Source of the DNA: Sulfobacillus benefaciens
GTDB lineage: Bacteria; Bacillota; Sulfobacillia; Sulfobacillales; Sulfobacillaceae
NCBI GenBank assembly: GCA_003023695.1
Contig: PXYW01000013.1
Span: forward strand, 1-64,000
Direction: 5' to 3'
Length of the DNA stretch: 64,000 nt
The notes below the pieces were generated by a model. The model made no database searches. It saw nothing but the letters and a program-made list of their open reading frames with translations, and was not told where the DNA came from. A program made the position numbers and the translations under genes. Every line of letters begins with the position of its first letter. Position 1 is the stretch's first letter. Shown in pieces: positions 1 to 6,802 of this stretch.

Positions 1-1
1 C

Positions 2-145
2 GGGTTTGGCACCATGGCGCTGGGCCTAATTCCGTTGGGGATCTATTGGGCCAAAGGCAGCCCGTATTTCCGGCAGCCGTATTTGGTAGACGTGGCCCGC
101 GCCACCGATTTGCCGGATGTTGCCAGTGAGGCAGACATGGTCTAA
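2..145 (+). CDS. C-terminal end of an unidentified protein (partial)
   Basis: An open frame enters from the left edge and ends in TAA at 143-145, giving 47 residues. The first part is fairly hydrophobic (GLIPLGIYW) and is followed by a charged tail, as at the end of a membrane protein whose last helix has just finished. The next gene is an aldehyde dehydrogenase, so a permease is possible, but nothing in this fragment identifies a family. Confidence 0.5.
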   Translation, partial: GFGTMALGLIPLGIYWAKGSPYFRQPYLVDVARATDLPDVASEADMV

Positions 146-237
146 TCTCAAACACGGAGGCAAATGACTTCAGCCACGTTGCAATATGGGGAACACTAGT
201 TGTTTCAACTCTTAAGAGAGTATGGGGGAATGACAAG

Positions 238-1734
238 ATGGCCAAGGAATTATGGGTAAATGGGCAGTGGATGGAGGCAGAAGGCCGACGTCACTACACG
301 GTTCTCAACCCAGCCACCGAAACCGCATTGGAAGAGGTGGCCGATGCAAGCCCTGCCGATGTGGACCGAGCGATTCACGCAGCGGAGGAGGCGTTTCGCA
401 GTGGGGTTTGGTCGGCGTTGCCGTTATCTGAGCGGTCGCAACGACTAGAAAATTTCGCTAAACTCATTTCACAACATGCTGAAGAGCTGGTTCATTGGGA
501 AAGTCTTCAAGCAGGTAAAACCAAAAAGCTGGTGACGTATTCCGATCTGCCTTTTGCCATAGACAATTTACGATTTTTTGCTGCTGTGTCACGGGTGTTG
601 GAAGGGGCAGCAACCGGCGAATATAATGGAGCTCACACTTCATGGATACGTCGCCAACCTATTGGAGTTGTCGCTGGGATTACCCCATGGAATTACCCCC
701 TGTTGATTGCTTTGTGGAAAATCGGCCCTGCCTTAGCTGCAGGCAACACGATGGTGCTGAAACCCGCCCCTGAAACGCCCATTACGACGCTAATGCTTGG
801 ACCATTGGCAAAAGAAGCAGGAATTCCCGATGGGGTATTAAATATTGTGACCGGGCGTGATGGAAGTGTAGGGCACCAATTAGTCGTGGAGCCACGCGTG
901 AGAATGATTTCGTTTACTGGCAGCACGGCCACTGGGCGCACGATTATGGCAAACGCAGCGCCGCGAGTCAAACGGTTACACCTTGAGTTGGGTGGCAAAG
1001 CCCCAGCTATCGTACGGGCGGATGCTAACATTGCTGCGGCTGCGCGGGGTATTGCAGTAGGGGCACTGGTGAATACTGGACAGGACTGCACGGCCGCTAC
1101 CCGCGCTTATGTCCATCGTAGTGTTTGGGATCCGTTTTTAAGCGCCTTAACTGAACGGTTTGAAGCAACCCGTCTAGGAGATCCGTTGGAAATGTCTACA
1201 GATATTGGTCCATTGGTGTCGGCTAGACAGCGTGATAAAGTGCAACGCTATGTGGATGAAGCGGTGGCCATGGGCGCGACACTGGTTATCGGTGGCCACG
1301 CTACTGCCGTCGATGGTCGCGGATATTATTTTGAACCCACAATACTCACGAATGTGCAACAAGACTGGCCCATAGTTCAAGAGGAGGTCTTTGGGCCAGT
1401 TTTAGTGGTAATGCCGTTTGACACGGATGAGGAGGCGGTAACTCTAGCCAATGATGTGGCGTATGGTTTAGCTTCATCTGTATGGACGGAAAGTTTTTCT
1501 GCTGCCACTATTTTGAGCAAGCAATTGGAATTCGGGGAAGTGTGGATTAATGACCATCTTCCGCTAACTTCCGAAATGCCGCATGGCGGAGTGAAGCAAA
1601 GTGGTTATGGACAAGACCTTTCTCTTGACGCGCTAAACGACTTTACCGTGGTGAAACATGTCATGGCGGACACCTCGGGAGCCGCTGAAAAGGAGTGGCA
1701 TTTTACAGTTTTAGGGGATCCACCCAATGAGTGA
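238..1734 (+). CDS. NAD(P)-dependent aldehyde dehydrogenase (aminobutyraldehyde/betaine-aldehyde type)
   Basis: This 498-residue protein is a full-length aldehyde dehydrogenase, which oxidises an aldehyde to the acid with NAD(P)+ in the cytoplasm. The Rossmann-domain signature TPWNYPLLIALWKIGPALAAG lies at about residues 149-169, with LKPAPE and its cofactor-binding Lys at 175. The general base is Glu250 in LELGGK and the nucleophile is Cys284 in GQDCTAA. EEVFGPVL follows near 385. The Cys context and overall length fit the gamma-aminobutyraldehyde or betaine aldehyde group, but substrate cannot be fixed from sequence. The ATG at 238 follows a weak GGGGGAA stretch. It is not tightly linked to the next gene. 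Confidence 0.9.
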   Translation: MAKELWVNGQWMEAEGRRHYTVLNPATETALEEVADASPADVDRAIHAAEEAFRSGVWSALPLSERSQRLENFAKLISQHAEELVHWESLQAGKTKKLVTYSDLPFAIDNLRFFAAVSRVLEGAATGEYNGAHTSWIRRQPIGVVAGITPWNYPLLIALWKIGPALAAGNTMVLKPAPETPITTLMLGPLAKEAGIPDGVLNIVTGRDGSVGHQLVVEPRVRMISFTGSTATGRTIMANAAPRVKRLHLELGGKAPAIVRADANIAAAARGIAVGALVNTGQDCTAATRAYVHRSVWDPFLSALTERFEATRLGDPLEMSTDIGPLVSARQRDKVQRYVDEAVAMGATLVIGGHATAVDGRGYYFEPTILTNVQQDWPIVQEEVFGPVLVVMPFDTDEEAVTLANDVAYGLASSVWTESFSAATILSKQLEFGEVWINDHLPLTSEMPHGGVKQSGYGQDLSLDALNDFTVVKHVMADTSGAAEKEWHFTVLGDPPNE

Positions 1735-1900
1735 TGGTATGGCTGGCAGTGACTGTGCCATGTGCAAGTGAATTGTTCCCAAAGGTGTGAGTATTGCAGC
1801 ACTATGATCTTACATGGTCATAGTGCTGCACTATCTATTTTCATCTAGTCATCTCGCTCTTCATTCGGTACAATGGCCGACGAAGGAGCGGGAATTTTCT

Positions 1901-2623
1901 ATGCCCACCATTACCATTGGCGAAACGAACATAGATTATGCGGTAGAAAGGCGAGCGCGCCGAAAGCATCCCGCAATTCACATCAGTTCTGACCAAAAGG
2001 TGACCGTTTTGGTTCCCGAAAAATTTGACCTGGATGCGATAGAGGTGCTGTTGCATGGCAAGGCACAGTGGCTGTTAAAGCATTTAAATCAATCTGTGCC
2101 TCTGCCGACATTGCCCCTAAAAGAGTTTGTCAGTGGAGAGGGATTTTTATTGCTTGGCCGGTTGTACCAATTGCAAGTGACTAGTCAATCGAAAATAACG
2201 CCTCAAGTAATGGTGGATGGTCGACACATTCGCGTTGTTATCCCGATGACGCTGGTTCCTCAGCAGCACCCCGTCATAGTACGAGAAATTTTGGTTCAAT
2301 GGTATCTTGCGGAAGCCAAACAGCTATTGTCTGAACGGATAGATCACTATGTGCCCATCGTAGGTGTTGCGCCAACGCGGCTCAAAATTGCCGAATATAA
2401 ATCGCGTTGGGGATTTTGCCGAGAGGATGGCCTCATTGCCCTCAATTGGCGAATACTACAAGCCCCGCCATCGGTTATTGATTATGTGGTGGTTCATGAA
2501 TTGACCCATCGATTCCATCTTCACCATAGGCAGTCTTTTTGGGATGCGTTGTCGAGGGTTCTTCCGGATTATGCGATGAGAAAACAATGGTTGCGCGATC
2601 ATGGGGCAGAGTTAAGTTGGTAG
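1901..2623 (+). CDS. YgjP-like (DUF45) zinc metallopeptidase
   Basis: A 240-residue protein whose C-terminal third carries VVVHELTHRFHLHH, the HExxH-like zinc site of the YgjP/DUF45 (WLM-related) family, preceded by the family-typical WGFCREDGLIALNWRI stretch. These are predicted cytoplasmic metalloproteases of unknown substrate, sometimes linked to restriction or DNA-repair genes; no such partner is adjacent here. The start at 1901 is chosen because AAGGAG lies just upstream at 1883-1888. A longer reading from 1814 adds a non-conserved N-terminus without a ribosome site. Confidence 0.8.
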   Translation: MPTITIGETNIDYAVERRARRKHPAIHISSDQKVTVLVPEKFDLDAIEVLLHGKAQWLLKHLNQSVPLPTLPLKEFVSGEGFLLLGRLYQLQVTSQSKITPQVMVDGRHIRVVIPMTLVPQQHPVIVREILVQWYLAEAKQLLSERIDHYVPIVGVAPTRLKIAEYKSRWGFCREDGLIALNWRILQAPPSVIDYVVVHELTHRFHLHHRQSFWDALSRVLPDYAMRKQWLRDHGAELSW

Positions 2624-2770
2624 ATTGGACAGAATTTACGAACCTTGTTACCATTGGGTAACCTCAAGCGCAGAGAAATAAGATGACCTTGAAGATGGAT
2701 AACCATTGAGGGTTGATTCTACCGCAAAAAAACTTAGCAGCCGCGCTTACGGCTGGCACATAGATAGTAA

Positions 2771-2855
2771 TGGTGACGAGGGCGGGACTTGAACCCGCAC
2801 GGATTTCTCCATACGCCCCTCAAACGTACGCGTCTGCCTATTCCGCCACCCCGTC
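2771..2855 (-). tRNA. tRNA-Leu (anticodon GAG)
   Basis: Read on the minus strand, the 7-bp acceptor stem GACGGGG/CCTCGTC (one G-T pair), discriminator A and encoded CCA (2771-2773) are all present. There is a long class II variable arm, and the T-loop TTCAAGT sits in a GCGGG/CCCGC stem. The anticodon loop TTGAGGG gives GAG, reading the Leu codon CUC. It is the right-hand neighbour of the metallopeptidase gene and the left border of the accessory segment ending at the second tRNA-Leu. Confidence 0.93.
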
Positions 2856-3277
2856 ACATTTATATAACCTATGGTGCGTTTGTTTTGGGCACAAAAAGCA
2901 CCTCATGCTAAAAGCTCATACTTGCTAGAAAAGTACTCAAAATATTTTGCAACGAAGCTATTCTAACACAGACACATACTGTGAGCAACTGTTCTGGAAA
3001 TGCAGATGGGCGCGTGTAAAAACGTCACGACTAACGCGCTGTAGAAGACTGCCATCGATTTGAGGAAAAATATGCAGAGTACTTAAGACCCTCACTTAAT
3101 GAAAAATTTCTAGTACACTCATAACACAGAATGGTAAAGGAGGTGCTGGAATTGTTAAAGGAACCGTTGTTTGAAGATGATGTTCCCGCGTGCGGTCGCC
3201 ACTAAGCGAAGCGAATCGTACGCGGTTCCCTTCGCCGGTGGGCAAAACCATGTCCAACCAATGCCGGAGGGATGATC
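2856..3277. other. Intergenic stretch with one possible leader ORF
   Basis: About 420 bases separate the tRNA-Leu from the DMT transporter. Apart from the possible short reading frame at 3152-3205 (listed separately), the stretch is AT-rich up to about 3130 and then GC-rich. I could not fit a known riboswitch class to 3180-3270, and no clear terminator is visible there. Confidence 0.5.
3152..3205 (+). CDS. Possible 17-residue leader peptide upstream of the DMT transporter
   Basis: A near-perfect Shine-Dalgarno sequence AAAGGAGGTG at 3136-3145 is followed eight bases later by TTG at 3152, opening an 18-codon frame (LLKEPLFEDDVPACGRH) that ends in TAA. The same frame can also be read from ATG 3131. 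The strong ribosome site is the only real support; no family is recognised. It could be a regulatory leader, or the surviving 5' end of a lost gene. Confidence 0.25.
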   Translation: MLKEPLFEDDVPACGRH

Positions 3278-4150
3278 ATGAAGTCTCGCTACCTCGGTAG
3301 CCTATATATGGCTCTAGCTGCTAGCATTTGGGGCGGAATGTATGTGGTAAGCAAGATCATGCTTGCTAATGTACAGCCACTCGCTTTGCTATGGCTTCGA
3401 TATATCGTTGCTTTATTAGCAATGGTTCCTATTATGTTTGCAACCAGACAGTCTTGGAGAATCCATTGGCGGCACGTCCCGCTAGTGGTGTCCGTGGGGA
3501 TCATTGGGTATGCCTTATCCATATGGGCACAGTTTCAAGGAACCGCGCTTTCGACAGCGCAGTGGGGATCCCTTATCACGTCGGCAACCCCAGCCTTTAT
3601 GGTGGTATTCGGTCGACTGATTTTAGGGGAATCGATTACGCTGCGTAAAGCTGTGTCGGTGGGCATTGCCACCTTGGGAGTACTGCTAGTTATCGGGTTC
3701 GGTGGGGTCAATCACTCGTACGAATTGGGTGGCCTCATACTCTTTATTGCCGCACTGACTTGGGCTTTGATGTCGGTGTTAGTGAAGCGAGTTCCCCTCG
3801 TTTACCCGTCTCTGACGGTGACTTTATATGCGATTCTAACGGCTACGGTGGTTATTACGCCTATGGCCATGAACGCACTAACCCATATGCCGTTACACAT
3901 CTGGATGCGCTCTGATATGTGGGGCGGCTTAATCTATATTGGTGCTATTTCCACTGCCGGTGCATTCTTTCTGTGGAATAACGGCCTGCAACGAGTCGAT
4001 GCTTCATCAGGAGGATTGTTTTTCTTCTTTCAACCCTTGGTAGGGACCTTTTTAGGTTGGATTGTTCTAGGGGAGTCCGTAACACTATCGTTTTGGCTAG
4101 GAGCTGCGATGATTCTCTTAAGTGTCTTATTGGTAATCAAAGGTCCTTAA
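3278..4150 (+). CDS. EamA/DMT-superfamily permease
   Basis: A 290-residue, very hydrophobic protein with about ten predicted membrane helices arranged as two EamA repeats. It begins with the typical GSLYMALAASIWGGMYVVSK, and the second half starts near YELGGLILFIAALTWALMSV. Members export or import metabolites such as amino acids or nucleotide precursors; the substrate is not readable. ATG 3278 is preferred over ATG 3272 because GGAGG at 3266-3270 is seven bases from it and only one base from the earlier codon. A terminator hairpin follows directly. Confidence 0.88.
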   Translation: MKSRYLGSLYMALAASIWGGMYVVSKIMLANVQPLALLWLRYIVALLAMVPIMFATRQSWRIHWRHVPLVVSVGIIGYALSIWAQFQGTALSTAQWGSLITSATPAFMVVFGRLILGESITLRKAVSVGIATLGVLLVIGFGGVNHSYELGGLILFIAALTWALMSVLVKRVPLVYPSLTVTLYAILTATVVITPMAMNALTHMPLHIWMRSDMWGGLIYIGAISTAGAFFLWNNGLQRVDASSGGLFFFFQPLVGTFLGWIVLGESVTLSFWLGAAMILLSVLLVIKGP

Positions 4151-4169
4151 GCAAATGATCCAGGGCTTT

Positions 4170-4203
4170 GGAGCGGCCGCTCTCTGGGGCCGCTCCAATT
4201 TCT
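4170..4203 (+). terminator. Terminator-like hairpin after the DMT permease gene
   Basis: A perfect 9-bp GC-rich stem (GGAGCGGCC at 4170-4178 with GGCCGCTCC at 4188-4196) is followed by the weak tail AATTTCT. It lies 20 bases past the permease stop codon. The group II intron remnant begins 27 bases further on. Confidence 0.7.
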
Positions 4204-4222
4204 CGGTGCTCTTGGCATGGGC

Positions 4223-4550
4223 GTGCGCTTTAAAGTGAAAGTCCTGAACGGGGGATGACCGTTCCAACCGTTAACCCAAGGAAAGGGTATCCACCGCGGG
4301 GCGGAATCTGAAGGAAGCCGGAGGCAAATCTCCCGCCGGACTAAAAGGACGTGCATCCGAGGCGGGGCCCGTGGGGAAAGTTCGCTAGACAGAACAAAGC
4401 CCGATTCGGGTAAGCGCAGTATCCGCGCTATCGGTTAGCGGGGTTGCCCATCGGATCGGGGATTAGCGGAGCGGAATGCGGTGGGTGAAAGCTGGTGCCC
4501 AAGCGACGGGTCATTCACCGTTCGGGACAGTGGCAAGCCTTCTGGCGAAA
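4223..4550 (+). mobile_element. Group II intron remnant (5' ribozyme domains, no ORF)
   Basis: The stretch opens with GTGCG at 4223-4227, the conserved group II intron 5' end. It continues with blocks I recognise from domain I of bacterial introns: AAAGTGAAAGTCCTGA, AAGGGTATCCACCG, GGAATCTGAAGGAAGCCGG, AGGCAAATCTCC and GTTCGCTAGACAGAACAAA. A later block, GGTGCCCAAGCGACGGGTCATTC (about 4493-4515), resembles the part before domain IV. No reverse transcriptase frame and no convincing domain V hairpin follow, so it is a truncated, presumably inactive copy. Its position just after an intrinsic terminator is where class C introns insert, although class was not established. Confidence 0.65.
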
Positions 4551-4715
4551 AGGCCCATGGACTCAACGTGCCCCTTGCTCGGGGGATTGCCGCATGAGCA
4601 CAATTTTGGGGCACATTCGGCGAAAATGGCCTTCTCCGCATCAAGGCAGGCTATAATTTAATATGGAACTGATGTCCGCCTAGGATTGGGAGAGAACAAA
4701 GGAGGGTGTTGAGAC

Positions 4716-5288
4716 ATGGGGTTACCGCAAAAAGAGCGAATCTCTCTTGAAGAGTACTATCGAATGAGGGAGACGTCTGACCGGTTACTCGAATACATTG
4801 ACGGGATTGTCTACATGTCACCGTCTCCATCGACGAAACACCAACGCACTTCCATGCGCCTGAGTTCGACTCTCTTCGCATTCCTTCAGGGGAAGCCATG
4901 CGAAGTATTTTCCGCGCCCTTTGACGTGGAATTACAACGTGACGAAGTCAAAGGGAACACAATCGTCATTCCCGACTTGAGTGTGATCTGTGACAAGACT
5001 GGCCTAACTGAGCAGAAATATATCGGGGTACCCGCTGTCATCATTGAAATATTGAGTCCATCGAATCAGTCGCACGATCTCGTGACCAAACTCAATCTTT
5101 ACATGCAGTATGGGGTCAAGGAGTACTGGATCGTGAATCCGATCAGCGATAGTATTCTAATCTACGTGTTAAACAATAACGGTGAATACGAATTGGACAT
5201 TCCGCCAGCCACTGGAACAGCCCATTCAATCGTACTTGATGGGTTTGCCGTGAACCTAACCGATTTATTTGCCACGGTCCCGGACTAA
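4716..5288 (+). CDS. Uma2-family (DUF820) putative PD-(D/E)XK nuclease
   Basis: A 190-residue protein with the Uma2 layout: LEEYYRM near the start, an EYIDGIVYMSPSP segment, IVIPDLSVIC with the likely catalytic Asp, VIIEILSPS with the acidic residue, and KLNLYMQYGVKEYWIVNP with the Lys. Uma2 proteins are abundant, often horizontally spread, and their substrate is unknown. AGGAGG precedes ATG 4716. The gene sits between the intron remnant and decayed DNA, and its 3' end overlaps an interrupted frame on the opposite strand. Confidence 0.85.
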   Translation: MGLPQKERISLEEYYRMRETSDRLLEYIDGIVYMSPSPSTKHQRTSMRLSSTLFAFLQGKPCEVFSAPFDVELQRDEVKGNTIVIPDLSVICDKTGLTEQKYIGVPAVIIEILSPSNQSHDLVTKLNLYMQYGVKEYWIVNPISDSILIYVLNNNGEYELDIPPATGTAHSIVLDGFAVNLTDLFATVPD

Positions 5289-5714
5289 ATTGAACAGATC
5301 GTCCAAATTGGTAGTGGTGAGGGTGCCGCGAACTTGTACGAGTACGACATTGCCATCAACCATTGGAACCTGTGATGCAGAAGTGTCCCGTTTCACCAGG
5401 GGCCCTTCTGGAGGGACGTGATCCTCACCCTTGACGGACTTGGGATCACATTGTGGAAGATTTAGAAGGCGAATCCTGTCATCAATCCACTTTTCCCACC
5501 TGTTGTAATTATCCTGCTGGGGATGGCCGTTATCGTTCTCATCACGAACACGATTCCATTTCGGAAATCCGGCGTCAGTCGTGCCGTAAGCGCCACCGCG
5601 CGAATTCTTGGCCGGCTAGTTAGTCTGGATTTTCTTTTTAACGAAACCGGGTGGTTGAGTTCCTGAGTCCCCGTAAGCATACTTTAGGCAACCCGCCGGG
5701 ATACTGGCACCCAT
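5265..5714 (-). pseudogene. Interrupted minus-strand reading frame of 150 codons
   Basis: On the minus strand an ATG at 5714 (MGASIPAGCLKYAYG) opens a frame of 150 codons that is broken only once, by TAG at 5616-5618, and ends in TAA at 5265-5267. The second part is polar and protein-like (KWNRVRDENDNGHPQQDNYN, then VPMVDGNVVLVQVRGTLTTT). Codon choice looks natural throughout, which favours a real gene with one nonsense mutation. No family is recognised and no good ribosome site precedes the ATG. It runs into the 3' end of the Uma2 gene. Confidence 0.4.
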
Positions 5715-5864
5715 ACCGCCCGACTATAAGCAGGTCAAGAATGATTCACACAGGCAGGTGTCGCCGTCCCGTATTTGGTTTGCGTATCCGTATGCCCCGT
5801 TGGTGATTTTCGAAAGGTTATTGGTGAACGGCAGTATTGATTTTGCCAGAGATGAGGTGTCTCG

Positions 5865-5993
5865 ATGACAAGGAGTGGGCAAATCATGAAAATCCGTGAT
5901 CTTCGCGGACAAGGATATCGTATCCGGGAAATCGGTGACAGGAGGGGCCGAAATACCGGCACGAAATTGCCGCCCAAGAGACAGAAGCCATAA
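5865..5993 (+). pseudogene. Remnant of an IS21-type transposase (IstA N-terminus)
   Basis: The short frame reads MTRSGQIMKIRDLRGQGYRI and then REIGDRRGRNTGT before a stop. This matches the N-terminal helix-turn-helix of IS21-family IstA proteins, where IRxLxxQGxSIREIARxxGxxRxTVRKYL is typical. After GRNT the similarity is lost, and no downstream istA or istB sequence is seen. It is therefore only the first 30 or so residues of a decayed insertion sequence. AAGGAG overlaps the region between the two possible starts, 5865 and 5886. Confidence 0.5.
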
Positions 5994-6109
5994 GTTCTAG
6001 ATACTGTAACAAAAAAAGCCCTGAATTTCACCATGCCATATGGTGCCGGGTCTTTTGATTTGCACAGGTGATTCACATTAGGATGTAAGTGTGTGGTCAA
6101 AAACATTTA

Positions 6110-6196
6110 TGGTGCCGAAGGTGGGACTTGAACCCACACGAGCTGTCGCCCACGGCGCCCTGAACACCGCGTGTCTGCCTATTCCACCACTTCGGC
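6110..6196 (-). tRNA. tRNA-Leu (anticodon CAG)
   Basis: The minus strand carries a perfect acceptor stem GCCGAAG/CTTCGGC, discriminator A, encoded CCA at 6110-6112, a long variable arm and a GTGGG/CCCAC T-stem with TTCAAGT. The anticodon loop TTCAGGG gives CAG, reading CUG. It shares orientation and class with the tRNA-Leu at 2771-2855 and marks the right end of the accessory segment. Confidence 0.93.
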
Positions 6197-6350
6197 GCAT
6201 CTGATATGCAGGACACAGTGTATCAGGTTTGAGCACCGTGTGCAATAGCACATGACAAACCGAAATGTGGTAAAACTATATGTACCAGAGCCGATTGATG
6301 GTACCAGTGGAGACTAAGTGAAATTTCAGTCAAAATATTCTGTGCTATGG

Positions 6351-6356
6351 TATAAT
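6351..6356 (+). promoter_or_regulatory. Candidate -10 element of the ccm operon
   Basis: A consensus TATAAT lies 35 bases upstream of the ccmE start. The spacing-appropriate -35 region (about 6325-6333, TTCAGTCAA) is a poor match, so the call rests mainly on the -10 box and on the position between the divergent tRNA-Leu and the operon. Confidence 0.4.
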
Positions 6357-6391
6357 GCGGCTTGAATACTGTAGGCAGAGCGAGGTGTGTC

Positions 6392-6787
6392 ATGACCAAA
6401 AAAGTGCGGTTGCAGATTGGAACCTTGGTGATTTTGGCTGCGTTAGTTTATATTGTGTTGCAAGGGTCGCATTTCTCCAACTACTTTCTCCCGGTCAGTC
6501 AATTTCGTAGCCAAATGAGTCGATATAGCAACCAAATCGTAAAGGTTCAGGGCACACTGCTTAGTAGTTCTGTGAAATATAACCCGGCTAACAGAACTTT
6601 GCGGTTTGACTTAGAATCTCAAGGTCAAGTTTTGCCCATCTTATACCAAGGACCTATGCCGGACGAGCAGTTTAAAAACGCTAGTGCCATTGTTAAAGGA
6701 AAGATGGTAAATGGAGTGTTTGACGCGCAAAAATTGATGATTCAATGCCCTGACCACTATTCGGCGGCTCCCACCACCAAGAGTTAG
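6392..6787 (+). CDS. ccmE: CcmE-type haem chaperone with a CxxxY motif
   Basis: A 131-residue protein with one N-terminal membrane anchor (about residues 9-24) and an OB-fold domain outside the membrane (VKVQGTLLSSSVKY through FDAQKLMIQ). CcmE carries haem from CcmC to CcmF for cytochrome c assembly. The classical haem-binding His in HxxxY is replaced here: Cys119-Pro-Asp-His-Tyr123 gives CxxxY, the form known from archaea and sulfate reducers with reduced Ccm systems. ATG 6392 follows GCGAGGTG; an upstream start at 6362 lacks a ribosome site. It is the first gene of the operon. Confidence 0.85.
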   Translation: MTKKVRLQIGTLVILAALVYIVLQGSHFSNYFLPVSQFRSQMSRYSNQIVKVQGTLLSSSVKYNPANRTLRFDLESQGQVLPILYQGPMPDEQFKNASAIVKGKMVNGVFDAQKLMIQCPDHYSAAPTTKS

Positions 6788-6802
6788 AAAGGACGTGTTG
6801 TG

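Noticed and set aside
3180-3270. Possible riboswitch before the DMT permease
   Set aside because: GC-rich and able to fold, but I could not match the core of the guanidine, fluoride or other transporter-linked classes.
5462-5662. Hydrophobic plus-strand frame resembling a membrane helix
   Set aside because: It is the complement of the Asp/Asn-rich minus-strand frame, has no start codon near a ribosome site, and its hydrophobicity follows from that antisense relation.
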